A stretch of 64,000 nucleotides of DNA from Bradyrhizobium sp. SZCCT0153 (GCF_018129995.1 NZ_JAFCKS010000001.1:903001-967000), one strand, 5' to 3'. Positions 41,873-51,449 are shown, numbered from the stretch's first letter. A program made the numbers and translations. Notes: generated from the sequence alone by a model not told the origin.

Positions 41873-42776
41873 GACGATCTCCGGTTGGCGCGGGTTGATT
41901 GCAGCGGTCGAGGATCGCCTGCGCGGCGGCGGCTTCCGCCCGCAGGATCGGCCAGTCCGGGATGTTGCTGTCCCACTCGATCAGCGTCGGCACGGCGCCG
42001 CGGCGCCGGACGACGATCTCGTAGAGCTTCCACACGGCGTCCGCGACCGGGCCGTCATGGCTGTCGATCAGCAGCAGATCGCCTTCGTCGTCAGCCTGCC
42101 CGGCGTGGCCGGCGAGGTGGATTTCCCCGACGAAGGACAGCGGAAAATCGGCGAGATAGTCGAGGGCCGAGAATCCATGATTGGTCGCGGAGACGAACAC
42201 GTTGTTGACGTCGAGCAGCAGGCCGCAGCCGGTGCGTTCGGCAACGGCGCGGATGAAGTCGGTCTCGCTCATCGAGGATTCGCGGAAGGCGACATAGGTG
42301 GAGGGGTTTTCCAGCAGCAGCGGGCGGCGGATCGCGTCCTGCACCTGATCGATGTGATCGCAGACGTTCCGGAGCGTTGCTGCGGTGTAGGGCAGCGGCA
42401 ACAGATCGTTGAAGAAGCTGGTCTCATGCGTCGACCAGGCGAGATGTTCGGACACCAGCGCGGGCTGGTAGCGCGCCACCAGTCCGCGAAAGCGGGCCAG
42501 ATGCGCCTTGTCGAGCGGCTGGGGTCCGCCGATCGACATGCAGACGCCGTGCAGTGACAGCGGATGATCGCGACGGATCGCCTCCAGCGCGCGGTGGGGC
42601 GGACCGCCCGCGCCCATGTAGTTCTCGGCGTGGACCTCGAAGAAGCCGCGTTGCCGTTCCGCGCCCAGGATCGCCTGAAGATGTTCGGGCTTGAAGCTCG
42701 TCCCGGCGACGCCGCCGATTGGCGCGGAATAGCGGAGGGGCACCGCAGACATGTCAGGCGCGATTGCCGTCGTCAT
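41862..42776 (-). CDS. bufB: BufB-type DUF692 multinuclear non-heme iron oxygenase (MNIO)
   Basis: A 304-residue TIM-barrel enzyme of the DUF692/MNIO family. Visible metal-ligand regions are FFEVHAENYMG, LHGVCMSIG, SEHLAWS, LENPSTY, LLLDVNNVFVSATNHG and GEIHLAGH. MNIOs oxidatively modify cysteines in RiPP precursors; the Caulobacter bufferin enzyme forms thiooxazole groups. ATG 42776 follows GGAG. It sits 51 bp downstream of the precursor gene and overlaps bufC. Its substrate is therefore almost certainly the DUF2282 peptide (inference from operon). Confidence 0.92.
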   Translation of the reverse strand: MTTAIAPDMSAVPLRYSAPIGGVAGTSFKPEHLQAILGAERQRGFFEVHAENYMGAGGPPHRALEAIRRDHPLSLHGVCMSIGGPQPLDKAHLARFRGLVARYQPALVSEHLAWSTHETSFFNDLLPLPYTAATLRNVCDHIDQVQDAIRRPLLLENPSTYVAFRESSMSETDFIRAVAERTGCGLLLDVNNVFVSATNHGFSALDYLADFPLSFVGEIHLAGHAGQADDEGDLLLIDSHDGPVADAVWKLYEIVVRRRGAVPTLIEWDSNIPDWPILRAEAAAAQAILDRCNQPAPTGDRHAA

Positions 42777-42827
42777 GGTTTCTCTCCGCTCTTCCCTGTT
42801 GTCGTGGTGGTCGCGACGCGCAGCGCG

Positions 42828-43133
42828 TCAGACCGGCTTGAGCGAGCCCTTCTTGCCGCCCGGCAGCTCGATGCTGGCGCAGGTGCCGCCCTGGACGAAT
42901 TTCCAGGCGTTGCCCTGGAAGTCGGTGGTCGAGGTGCCCTGGCAGGTCGTGCCCGGTCCGGCCGCGCAATCGTTCTGGCCCTTCAGGGCGACGCCGAAGC
43001 ATTTTTCCTTCTTGGCGGCGATGGCCGCATCGGCCTCGGCCTTGGTGAGCGGGCCGGCAGCGGCGAGGGTGGCAAGGGCGGTCGACATCGCGCCGGCGAG
43101 AACGAACGTCGTGACGACATGCTTGGCAGACAT
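42828..43133 (-). CDS. bufA1: BufA1-type bufferin precursor (DUF2282), metal-binding RiPP
   Basis: A 101-residue precursor with a Sec signal peptide (about residues 1-25) and four cysteines: Cys45 (KEKCFG), Cys56 (NDCAAG), Cys64 (TTCQG) and Cys85 (GTCAS), with the DUF2282 core GNAWKFV. Related bufferins of Caulobacter bind copper after the middle cysteines are modified by an MNIO. ATG 43133 has AGGAG 8 nt upstream; an upstream in-frame start is not needed. It is the first gene of the operon, with a sigma-F-like promoter 57-82 bp upstream. Confidence 0.9.
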   Translation of the reverse strand: MSAKHVVTTFVLAGAMSTALATLAAAGPLTKAEADAAIAAKKEKCFGVALKGQNDCAAGPGTTCQGTSTTDFQGNAWKFVQGGTCASIELPGGKKGSLKPV

Positions 43134-43189
43134 TGGAGTTTCTCCTGTTCGAGATGGCATCGCCTGGCAGGCGAAGGCGCATGGTTCCG

Positions 43190-43215
43190 TTCGCTCCGCG
43201 CACAGCCCGCGTTAC
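43190..43215 (-). promoter_or_regulatory. Sigma-F-like (ECF) promoter of the bufferin operon
   Basis: On the minus strand GTAACG (43215-43210) is followed, exactly 16 nt later, by CGAA (43193-43190). This fits the Caulobacter sigma-F consensus GTAACC-N16-CGAA with one mismatch. The expected transcript start near 43183 leaves a leader of about 50 nt before the bufA1 ATG. The sigma gene itself is not in the window. Confidence 0.6.
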
Positions 43216-43443
43216 CGCGAAGCTGCTCACGAAGCCGTGAGACCGCTTGGATCGGCGCACCACAGGTGCGCTTGGGCCGGGATTTGCGGGCAAGCGGCCG
43301 TTCAAATCCAATGCCGTGGCGCTATCGACTCATTAGCGGGAGAGCATTGGTGGCGGTTGGTCGCGCCTGCCAGAGGTAACGAACGGCGGAAGCCTGCGTA
43401 AAGCGATGACAGGAGCCGCGCCCGGCCAAGAGCGGAAACAGCC

Positions 43444-45534
43444 ATGAATGTCGATCCCGGACGCCGACTTCGCGCGATCGCCAGGTTGACGGTCAGCATC
43501 CGCCTTGCCGTTTCGGCGCTGGTGCTGACCGCGATCCTGCTGACGGCGGCGCTTTCGAGCCTGCTATGGTGGCGCACGGCGGAAGCGGCCAGCCGCCAGC
43601 TCGCCTCGACCATCAACGAGCAGATCGTGGCTGCGGTGCGCAAGGAGGTCTCTGCCATCGTGGACGAGGCGCGCGCCGCGCACACTGCGATCCGTACCCT
43701 GTTCCTGCAGAACGTGCTCGACACCCGCGAGGCCGACAAGCGCGAATTCGTGTTCCTGTCGCAATTGCAGTCGCAGGCGACGATCTCATGGGTCGCCTTC
43801 GGTTGGCCCGACGGCTCCTTCTTCGCCGCGCACAAGCTCGGCGACCGCCGCCTGGAGATGATGGAGATCTCGCTGACCGATCATGCCGGCCAGCGCCGCG
43901 TCGACGAATACGACGTGGTGCCCGGCGACATCGAATTCGCCAATCGCCGCTTCGAGCCGACCGATTTCCGTGTCGCCGAGCGCGCCTGGTTCAAGACCGG
44001 GCTGGCGGCCGAGGAACCGCAATGGTTCAAGGTCATGGACCATCCGACCGGCGAGCGGCCGTCGATCGCCTTCGCCGGCCCGATCGATGTCTACCAGGAG
44101 CGGCAGGGCGTCCTGGCCATCGTCATCGAGTACACCAGGCTCGCACGCTTCCTGGCGCAGCTCGAGGTCGGACGCACGGGAACGGCTTTCATCATCGATA
44201 GCAGCGGCGAGTTGGTCGCAGCCCCCGACAGGGACGCCGACGAGCTGCATGCCGCGAAGAGCGATACCAGATTGCTGCCGCTGGCGCAGATGGCGCACGC
44301 GAAGGCGGGCGAGGACGGCCGCAAGGAAGCCTGGCGAAGTCGGCTGACGTCGGCCGGCGGGGCCTACGAAGTCGCGCTCACGCCGTTGCCGTTTCCCGGC
44401 TGGTCGCTGGCGACCGTGATCCCCGAGGCCGAGTTCCTCGGTCCGGTCGAGACGACATTGCACCGCCTGATCCTCGGCCTTGCCGTCGGCGCCGTGCTCG
44501 CAGCATTGGCCTCGGCGTGGCTGGCACGCTCCGTCATCGCGGCGCCGCTGTCGCGCGTCGTCGGCGAGCTTCGCCATGTCGAGGCCTTCGCGCTGGAGCA
44601 GGTCCGGCGCCATCCGTCGCGGCTCAAGGAGATCGCGAGCCTATCGGGCGCGATCGCCGAGATGGCGGCCGGCCTGTCCGCGTTCCGCAAATTCATCCCG
44701 GCCGATCTCGTCCGCGCCCTGCTGCGCCAGGGCGTCGAGGCCCGGCCCGGCGGCAGCATCCAGGAGCTCAGCGTGATGTTCGTCGACATCGCCGGCTTCA
44801 CCGGGCTGTCCGAGCGGCTCGGCGATCGCGTGGTACCGCTGCTTTCGCGCTATCTCGACCTCGCCTCCGAGGCCGTGGTCGCCAATGGCGGCACCATCGA
44901 CAAATTCATCGGCGACGCCGTGATGGCGTTCTGGGGCGCGCCGCAGCCGCAGGCCGACCACGCGCTGCGCTGCTGCCGCGCGGCGCTCGGCTGCCGCAGC
45001 GCGATCGCGGCGTCGGGCCTTGCCGACGATCTCGGCCAGCCGCTCCAGATCCGGATCGGGATCAACTCCGGCCGCATGCTGGTCGGCAATATCGGCTCGG
45101 AGCTGCGCCTGAACTACACCGTGATCGGCGATGCCGTGAACGTCGCGAGCCGCCTCGAGGGCGCCAACAAATCCTACGGCACGCAAATCCTCATTGGCGA
45201 AGCGACCGAACGTCTCGCGCGCGGCGCCATCATCGCGCGCGAGATCGACAGCATCGCCGTGTATGGACGTGAGGAGGGTTTTCCGGTCTATGAATTGATC
45301 GGACTTGCCGGTGAGAGCGGCGGTGAGACGCTCGATTGGATCGTCCGCTACGAACAGGGCCTTGCCAACTATCGCGCACGCCGATTTGCCGCAGCACTCG
45401 CCGATTTCGAAGCCGTGCTCAGCGAACGCGGCCATGATCGACCGGCCGAACTCATGCGCGAGCGCTGTCGGCAGTTCCTCGCCGACGCGCCCGATGCGTC
45501 ATGGCGTCCGGTCGCGGCGCTGACGACGAAGTAG
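43444..45534 (+). CDS. Membrane class III adenylate cyclase with sensor domain
   Basis: A 696-residue receptor cyclase. Membrane segments at about 17-43 and 338-360 flank a periplasmic dCache-like sensor (about 45-335; GTAFIIDSSGELVAAP is typical). A HAMP-like linker and a class III catalytic domain (about 435-615) follow. Both metal aspartates are present (VDIAGFTG and GDAVMAFWG), as are the adenine-selecting Lys in IDKFIGD and Asp in VIGDAVN, so ATP to cAMP is likely. A C-terminal helical tail follows. It is divergent from the bufferin operon, 310 bp away. Confidence 0.87.
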   Translation: MNVDPGRRLRAIARLTVSIRLAVSALVLTAILLTAALSSLLWWRTAEAASRQLASTINEQIVAAVRKEVSAIVDEARAAHTAIRTLFLQNVLDTREADKREFVFLSQLQSQATISWVAFGWPDGSFFAAHKLGDRRLEMMEISLTDHAGQRRVDEYDVVPGDIEFANRRFEPTDFRVAERAWFKTGLAAEEPQWFKVMDHPTGERPSIAFAGPIDVYQERQGVLAIVIEYTRLARFLAQLEVGRTGTAFIIDSSGELVAAPDRDADELHAAKSDTRLLPLAQMAHAKAGEDGRKEAWRSRLTSAGGAYEVALTPLPFPGWSLATVIPEAEFLGPVETTLHRLILGLAVGAVLAALASAWLARSVIAAPLSRVVGELRHVEAFALEQVRRHPSRLKEIASLSGAIAEMAAGLSAFRKFIPADLVRALLRQGVEARPGGSIQELSVMFVDIAGFTGLSERLGDRVVPLLSRYLDLASEAVVANGGTIDKFIGDAVMAFWGAPQPQADHALRCCRAALGCRSAIAASGLADDLGQPLQIRIGINSGRMLVGNIGSELRLNYTVIGDAVNVASRLEGANKSYGTQILIGEATERLARGAIIAREIDSIAVYGREEGFPVYELIGLAGESGGETLDWIVRYEQGLANYRARRFAAALADFEAVLSERGHDRPAELMRERCRQFLADAPDASWRPVAALTTK

Positions 45535-45770
45535 TCGGAATATCCGGAACAGGTTGCCGCACGACGTGGGTGGTCGGCGGGGCTCCGCAATCCCGTTCAG
45601 GGTTGAGCATCCTTGGCCACCACGAGATTCAGATTGCACGTCATAGCCAATCCGCCTAATACAATTGGACAAATGAACAAATAGCATGGTCGAATACCGA
45701 AAGGTGGGCCATGGAGGAACGGTGCCCTGGGCGTGCAGCGCGCGAGGGTGGCCAAGGATGGTAGCGCAGC

Positions 45771-46613
45771 ATGTCGCATACGAACGCATTTGGCCTGGCG
45801 GGTGTCATCGGCATGCCGGTCGCGCATTCGCGTTCGCCCGTCATTCATAATTACTGGCTGAAGGCGCACGGCATCCGCGGAACCTACGTGCCGCTCGCGG
45901 TCGAGCCGGAGCGGCTCGAGGACGCGCTCCGCGGACTTGTCGCGCTCGGCTTTCGCGGCTGCAACGTCACCATGCCGCACAAGCAGACGGCGATGAAGCT
46001 GCTCGACCGCGTCAACGAGACGGCGACCCGCATCGGCGCCGTCAACACCATCGTCGTCGAGGAGGACGGCACGCTCTCCGGCTTCAACAATGACGGCAAC
46101 GGCTTCGTTCAGAGCCTGCGCGACGCCAGGGCCGGTTGGCGCGGCTACGCCGGGCCGATCCTGCTGCTGGGTGCGGGCGGCGCATCGCGCGCGGTGGTCG
46201 TGGCGCTGCTGGAGAACGGCGCGCGCGAGATTCGCATCGCCAACCGCACGGCGGAGAAGGCGCAGGCGCTTGCAAACGATTTCGGCTCCGCCGTCAGCAC
46301 CGTTGCCTGGGACGACCGCGGCGCCGCGCTCGGCGACGTCGCACTGCTCGTCAATTGCACCGATCGCGGCATGGTCGGCAAGGGTGCGCTCGAGATCGAC
46401 CTGTCGCGGCTCAAGCCTGAAACGCTCGCCGCGGATCTCATCTACACGCCGCTGGAGACGCCGTTCCTGGCCGAGGCCCGCGCCCGCGGCTGCACCACGG
46501 TGAATGGGCTCGGCCTCCTGCTCAACCAGGCCCGGCTCGCCTTCAAGGCCTGGTTCGGTGTCTTGCCCGACGTGACGCCAGAGCTGATCAAGGCCATCGA
46601 GGCGACATTCTGA
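45771..46613 (+). CDS. aroE: Shikimate dehydrogenase family protein
   Basis: A 280-residue AroE/YdiB-type dehydrogenase. The substrate domain has SRSPVIHNYWL, the catalytic Lys71 in NVTMPHKQ and Asp108 in FNNDGNG. The NADP domain has the glycine loop LLGAGGASRAVVVALLENGA and NRTAEKA. It interconverts 3-dehydroshikimate and shikimate or acts on quinate. Linkage to an amidohydrolase and an ABC binding protein, rather than aro genes, suggests a catabolic paralogue (inference). Confidence 0.9.
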   Translation: MSHTNAFGLAGVIGMPVAHSRSPVIHNYWLKAHGIRGTYVPLAVEPERLEDALRGLVALGFRGCNVTMPHKQTAMKLLDRVNETATRIGAVNTIVVEEDGTLSGFNNDGNGFVQSLRDARAGWRGYAGPILLLGAGGASRAVVVALLENGAREIRIANRTAEKAQALANDFGSAVSTVAWDDRGAALGDVALLVNCTDRGMVGKGALEIDLSRLKPETLAADLIYTPLETPFLAEARARGCTTVNGLGLLLNQARLAFKAWFGVLPDVTPELIKAIEATF

Positions 46614-46638
46614 TCCGGACGCTGGGGAGTTTCGCGCC

Positions 46639-47484
46639 ATGACACTGCCGGCGTCCCCCAAAATCGACTGCCACATCCACGCCATCGATCCCGTTCGCTT
46701 TCCCTATTCCGATGACACGCCGTACCGTCCGAGCGGGCAGGAGATCGCACCGGCGGCGCAGCTCATCCGCGTGTTCGACGCCTTCGACGTCAGGCACGCG
46801 CTCGTCGTCGCGACCAACACCGGTTACGGCAGCGACAGCCGCATCCTGCTCGACACGCTGAAGCAGGGTGGCGGCCGGTTCAGGGGTGTGGCCGTGGTCG
46901 AGAACGACGTCGGCATCGAGGAGCTCGAACGATTGAAAGCCGCGGGCGTCGTCGGCGTTGCCTTCAACGTGCCGTTCCACGGTGCCGACCATTATCGCCA
47001 TACGGCACCGCTGCTGGCGAAGCTGGCGAGCCTCGGCCTGTTTCTCCAGGTCCAGGTCGAGCAGGACCAATTGCTCGCGCTGCTGCCGCTGATCGAGGCA
47101 TCGTCGGTGCGCCTCGTGATCGACCATTGCGGCCGGCCCTCGGTCGCGCAGGGCCTGAACGGAAAAGCCTTTCAGGCGCTGCTGGCGATCGGCCGCGAGC
47201 GTGACGCGCACGTAAAACTGTCCGGCACTTACAAATTCTCGCAGCAGCCGCACCCCTATGCGGACACCTGGCCGTTCATCGCCGCGCTCGTTGAGGCCTT
47301 CACGCTCGATCGCTGCGTCTGGGGCTCGGACTATCCGTTCCTGCGCGCGGCGGAACGGCTCGACTACGGGCCGCTGCTCGCGCTGCTGACGAAACTGTTT
47401 CCGGACGCGAGCGACCAGCACCGCCTGCTGTGGCGAACGCCGGCACGGCTGCTCGGCTTCGGCGACACGACAGATCGATCATAA
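46639..47484 (+). CDS. Amidohydrolase family TIM-barrel hydrolase (LigI-like)
   Basis: A 281-residue amidohydrolase_2 protein. The N-terminal KIDCHIHAID gives the HxH metal motif, LVIDHCGRPS follows in the middle of the barrel and WGSDYPFLRA provides the terminal Asp. It resembles 2-pyrone-4,6-dicarboxylate lactonases of aromatic acid breakdown. It begins 25 bp after the shikimate-dehydrogenase gene. The natural substrate is not defined. Confidence 0.85.
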   Translation: MTLPASPKIDCHIHAIDPVRFPYSDDTPYRPSGQEIAPAAQLIRVFDAFDVRHALVVATNTGYGSDSRILLDTLKQGGGRFRGVAVVENDVGIEELERLKAAGVVGVAFNVPFHGADHYRHTAPLLAKLASLGLFLQVQVEQDQLLALLPLIEASSVRLVIDHCGRPSVAQGLNGKAFQALLAIGRERDAHVKLSGTYKFSQQPHPYADTWPFIAALVEAFTLDRCVWGSDYPFLRAAERLDYGPLLALLTKLFPDASDQHRLLWRTPARLLGFGDTTDRS

Positions 47485-47511
47485 AAAGCAAGCAAAGGGG
47501 AGGAGGACGTC

Positions 47512-48666
47512 ATGAGGAATCTTGCAGCGCCGGTCGTCGTGGCGATTGCAGCTGCGCTATCTGCAGGTGGCGCGCAGGCGCAGAGCACAGTCTACATCCC
47601 CGACGTTATCGAGCTCTCCGGCCCCGGTGCCGTCTCCGGCACCAATTGGCGCGACGGCGTCGCGCTCGCCGTCGACGAGATCAATGCTGCCGGCGGCATT
47701 CTCGGCCGGAAGATCCAGACCGAGCATCTCGACACCCAGAGCAATCCCGGCGTCTCGCGCGCACAGGTGCAGAAGGTTCTGGACAGGGATCCCTATGTCG
47801 TGCTCGGGCCGATCTATTCCGGTTCGGTCAAGGTCAACATGGCGCTGACGCAGGCCGCCGAGATCCCGCAGATCGTCGGCGCCGAGGCCGCCGACATCAC
47901 CACGCAGGGCAATCCCTGGATCTTCCGCACCGCCTTCGGCCAGCAATTCTCGATGCCGAAGATCGCCAACTATCTCCACGACAAGCTCAAGGTGAAGACG
48001 GTCGCGCTGGTCTGGGTCAACAATGATTTCGGCAAGGGTGGCCACGACAATTTCGTCAAGGAGATGAAGGCGCGCAACGTCGAGATCGCGGCCGATATCT
48101 CCACCGAGCAGGGCCAGGTCGATTTCGGCTCCGACGTGATCAAGCTGAAGGGCGCCAAGGCCGACGCCGTGTTCGTCTACACCAACGAGGAGGAAAGCGC
48201 CCGCTTCCTGATCGAGGCGAAGCGGCAAGGCCTGTCGACGCCGCTGTTCGGCGAGACCACGCTGCTCAGCCAGAAGGTGGTCGAGCTCGCCGGCCCCGCC
48301 GCCAACGGCGTGCGTGGCCATGTCGGCCTGTCCGCCGATGCGCCGGTGCCGGCGATCGAGGAATTCACGAACAAGTTCACCGCGCGCTACAAGTACCGGC
48401 CCGACCACAACGGCATCAAGGGCTACACCGCCGTCTATCTCGTCAAATACGTCACCGAAAGGATCGGTAAGTTCGACAGCAAGGCTTTCGGCGCGGCCAT
48501 GAAGGGGCTGACGCTGACGCCCGACAAGGCGCCCGGCATGCTGATGGAAACAAGCTGGGACCAGAACGGCGACATCGACCGCGCCAGTTTCCTCGCCGAG
48601 ATCGTCGACGGCAAGCAGAAGATCGTCGAGACCTTGCCGAAGCTGAAGGGTGGCAAAGGCGAGTAA
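47512..48666 (+). CDS. ABC transporter substrate-binding protein (LivJ type)
   Basis: A 384-residue periplasmic binding protein of the branched-chain amino-acid/aromatic family (Peripla_BP_6). The signal peptide (1-24, GGAQA) precedes LSGPGAVSGTNWRDGVALAVDEINAAGGILGRKI. No permease or ATPase gene follows, so it must use a transporter encoded elsewhere. It is 27 bp after the amidohydrolase and probably supplies its pathway with an aromatic or cyclic acid (inference). Confidence 0.88.
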   Translation: MRNLAAPVVVAIAAALSAGGAQAQSTVYIPDVIELSGPGAVSGTNWRDGVALAVDEINAAGGILGRKIQTEHLDTQSNPGVSRAQVQKVLDRDPYVVLGPIYSGSVKVNMALTQAAEIPQIVGAEAADITTQGNPWIFRTAFGQQFSMPKIANYLHDKLKVKTVALVWVNNDFGKGGHDNFVKEMKARNVEIAADISTEQGQVDFGSDVIKLKGAKADAVFVYTNEEESARFLIEAKRQGLSTPLFGETTLLSQKVVELAGPAANGVRGHVGLSADAPVPAIEEFTNKFTARYKYRPDHNGIKGYTAVYLVKYVTERIGKFDSKAFGAAMKGLTLTPDKAPGMLMETSWDQNGDIDRASFLAEIVDGKQKIVETLPKLKGGKGE

Positions 48667-48679
48667 GCGATCGGTAGCT

Positions 48680-48716
48680 CGTAGCCCGGATTGCACTTCG
48701 CGCGATCCGGGCTACG
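48680..48716. repeat. REP-like palindromic element
   Basis: CGTAGCCCGGAT and ATCCGGGCTACG form perfect 12-bp arms around a 13-nt loop, just after the ABC binding protein gene. Elements of this form are dispersed in many Bradyrhizobium genomes. It could also end the upstream transcript. Confidence 0.75.
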
Positions 48717-48777
48717 ATCCTGCGTGCTTGATACGCAACTGAGATTCGCCCACCTGTCTGCCGGACGGCTTCAACAC

Positions 48778-49362
48778 ATGAAAACCACGCTGCTCAAATC
48801 CGAAGACTACACCCGCTCGCCCTGGAAGAACGGCGGCGGCATTTTCACCGATATCGCGGACGCCCATCGCGCGCACGCGCCGGTGAAGGATTGGGACAGC
48901 CTGCTCTGGCGCTTTGCCTCGACGCCGATCGTCGCGCCCGGTCCTTTCTCCTTTCTGCCCGGCATCGACCGCCTGCAGATGGTCATCGATGGACGCGGGC
49001 TGGTGCTGAAGGCTCCGGGGCTGCAATTCGATGAGCGCGAGCCGTTCACCACCGTGCGCTTCACCGGCGAGCTCGAGATCGTGACCGAGCTCGAGGCGGG
49101 GCCGGTCGAGGTCGTCAACCTGATGGCCCGGCGCGGTGCGGCGGAGATCGAGCTCGAAGCGCTCGGGGAACCCGGCGATCGGCCGTTGTCCGCCGGCACG
49201 CATCTGGTTTACGCGGCGCGCGGCGAATGCCGCATCCGCCTCGACGGCGAGGATTTTGCGATTTCGCACGAATGCACGCTGAAGGTCGAGCTGACCGAGG
49301 AATCGCGGCTCGCGCTCGTTTCGGGGCTGGCGGTGCTGGGATCGATCCGCCTCGCCGGCTAG
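48778..49362 (+). CDS. hutD: HutD family protein
   Basis: A 194-residue bicupin protein of the HutD family. The starting block LLKSEDYTRSPWKNGGGIFTDIA and the following LLWRFASTPI, FSFLPGIDRLQMVIDG are family hallmarks. HutD is linked to histidine utilisation, but its biochemistry is uncertain; no other hut gene is in the window. ATG 48778 has only a weak ribosome site. Confidence 0.87.
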   Translation: MKTTLLKSEDYTRSPWKNGGGIFTDIADAHRAHAPVKDWDSLLWRFASTPIVAPGPFSFLPGIDRLQMVIDGRGLVLKAPGLQFDEREPFTTVRFTGELEIVTELEAGPVEVVNLMARRGAAEIELEALGEPGDRPLSAGTHLVYAARGECRIRLDGEDFAISHECTLKVELTEESRLALVSGLAVLGSIRLAG

Positions 49363-49470
49363 ACGGCAACCGCCCGCCGATGCGTACAATCCATGCAACT
49401 GGCCAGGTTGACGCCGCGGAGCCGGAGCACGATATCTCCCCACGTGAAGATCGCCGCGAAGGGGCAGGAT

Positions 49471-50667
49471 ATGAGCGTGCCGCAAGACAACCAGGCCCCC
49501 GCCACCCAGGCCGACGGCGTCGTCGACTGGCTGACCAACGGCACGCGTGACGAGCGCTTCATCGACAATATCTTTGCGCAGATGTGCATCCGGCTCCAGC
49601 AGGCGGGGATTCCGCTCAAGCGGTCGACGCTTCATGTCCTGATCCACCATCCGCAATGGCTGGGGGCCCGCTTCATGTGGTCCGACGGCATGCGCGAGGC
49701 GGAGATCGCGCGGGTCGACTACGACGTTCGCGAGCGGTCGGAATTCATCGGCAGTCCCGCCAACGAAATGTTCGACGGCGCGACCGAGGTGCGCGAAGAT
49801 CTCGAGCGCGACCCCTCGCTCGGCCGCAAGCACGCCCTTTACGACGAGATGCGCGAGAAGGGCCTCACCGACTATGTGGCCTGGCCGCTCTACCACACGC
49901 TGGGCAAGCGCCATCTCGTCACCTTCGCGACCGACCGGCCCGGCGGTTTCGACGATGCGCATGTCGCCGCGCTGAAGAAGCTCTTGCCGGTGCTGGCGCT
50001 GGTGAGCGAGATCCGCATCAAGAACCGGCTGGCGCGGACGCTGCTCGAGACCTATGTCGGCGCCCATGCCGGCGAGCTGATCCTGGCCGGCGCCACCCGG
50101 CGCGGCACCGGCACGACGGTGCGCGCCGCGATCATGATCTGCGACCTCAGGGATTTCACCAAGATCTCCGACAACTGGCCGCGCGACGACGTCATCGACC
50201 TGCTCAACGATTATTTCGACGCGATGTCGGAGCCGATCGCGCGGCACGGCGGCGAGATCCTGAAATTCATCGGCGACGGCCTGCTCGCGATCTTCCCGCT
50301 CAGCGAGCCCGGCGCCTGCGCAAAGCTGCTGCGCGCCGTGACCGAGGCCCGCCAGGCCATGGCCGCGCTGAACGAGCGCAACAACGGGACCGGCCGCGCG
50401 CCCTTGAACTACGGCATCGGCGTCCATGTCGGCGACGTCATGTACGGCAATATCGGATCGAGCACCCGGCTCGACTTCACCGTGATCGGCCCCGCCGTCA
50501 ACATGGCCTCGCGCCTCGAAGCCCTGACCAAGCAGCTGGGACGAACGGTGCTGTTGTCGCGGGATTTTGCCGAGCTGGTCGACCGCGAGTTCGACCTGGA
50601 GCGGGTCGGCAGGCACGAGGTGCGCGGCTTCAGCTATCCGATCGAGCTGTTCGCCTATCACGGCTGA
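49471..50667 (+). CDS. Class III nucleotidyl cyclase, soluble
   Basis: A 398-residue cytoplasmic cyclase. The N-terminal half (about 1-205) is a GAF-like sensory region without membrane segments. The catalytic domain (about 215-390) has metal Asp in CDLRDFT and GDGLLAIFP and Lys in ILKFIGDG, but the purine-selecting Asp is replaced by Pro in VIGPAVN. It is therefore of a divergent subclass and substrate choice is open. ATG 49471 follows AAGGGGCAGGAT. Confidence 0.85.
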   Translation: MSVPQDNQAPATQADGVVDWLTNGTRDERFIDNIFAQMCIRLQQAGIPLKRSTLHVLIHHPQWLGARFMWSDGMREAEIARVDYDVRERSEFIGSPANEMFDGATEVREDLERDPSLGRKHALYDEMREKGLTDYVAWPLYHTLGKRHLVTFATDRPGGFDDAHVAALKKLLPVLALVSEIRIKNRLARTLLETYVGAHAGELILAGATRRGTGTTVRAAIMICDLRDFTKISDNWPRDDVIDLLNDYFDAMSEPIARHGGEILKFIGDGLLAIFPLSEPGACAKLLRAVTEARQAMAALNERNNGTGRAPLNYGIGVHVGDVMYGNIGSSTRLDFTVIGPAVNMASRLEALTKQLGRTVLLSRDFAELVDREFDLERVGRHEVRGFSYPIELFAYHG

Positions 50668-50724
50668 GGGCGGGATGCTCGCGGCTGCGCCGCCTGCCCG
50701 ATCGCAGGAAGCCGATGGTCCAGA

Positions 50725-51228
50725 CTACTGTTTCGATCCGGTCCAGCTTCCGGCGCATCCATCGGATCGCCGGAATGTGCCGGAGCCGCTGCGGCCCGAA
50801 AACCGGCCCGACATGGTCCAGGTCAGGCTCCCCGCAGCTCCGACGCCGGACGTGGCGCCGTTCGGACTGACTTGAGCGGTGCCGTACTGTCCCACCAGCT
50901 TGCCGCCGGTGATGACCACCGCGTCGGTGGAGGTGCCGCAGGGCGTGCCGACACTGGTCAGAACCCATGCGCCGTCGAGATTGCCGCCCCCGCCGCTCCT
51001 TTGCGGCGCGCGGCCCGGCGCGTCGGCCTCCGGCTTGCTGCGTCGTGCCGGCTTCGAAGGCTCGGCTGCCCGCGGCGTCTGGCGCGAACCGGACAGTGAC
51101 TTTTCGTCATTGCCGATGCTGCCGCCGGCGCTCCCCGATTGCGCACGCGCCATGTCCGGCAACGCGGCCACGGCCAGCGCGGCCGACAACAGCGCGGCTT
51201 CAAGACAATATCGAAACTGGTTTTGCAT
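50725..51228 (-). CDS. Exported hypothetical protein (167 aa)
   Basis: A 167-residue secreted protein with a signal peptide (about 1-29, MARAQ). A disordered Ser/Pro/Arg/Lys segment (30-80) leads to a Gly/Thr-rich beta-strand domain (about 83-167; NLDGAWVLTSVGTPCGTS, TWTMSGRFSGRSGSGTF) with Cys pairs at GTPCG and DGCAG that could form a disulfide. The domain resembles small lipocalin-like beta barrels, but I cannot assign a family. Confidence 0.7.
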   Translation of the reverse strand: MQNQFRYCLEAALLSAALAVAALPDMARAQSGSAGGSIGNDEKSLSGSRQTPRAAEPSKPARRSKPEADAPGRAPQRSGGGGNLDGAWVLTSVGTPCGTSTDAVVITGGKLVGQYGTAQVSPNGATSGVGAAGSLTWTMSGRFSGRSGSGTFRRSDGCAGSWTGSKQ

Positions 51229-51449
51229 ATTGCATGGGTCTCAATTGCACTGGTTTCAAATGAACCGGTCCGGCCCGACCGGAACACGTCGCGCCGACAA
51301 TGCAGCAAGATTTGCCGGTCCCCGCCGCACGCGTCAAGCGCCGAGCCCTCCGCGCGCTGCTTCGCGCCGGATCGTATTGCCAACGCGAGGGTGTAGCACT
51401 ACGCTTTGCACCCGGTAGCCCGAACGTTCCTACGATTGGCCGCGCGTTC

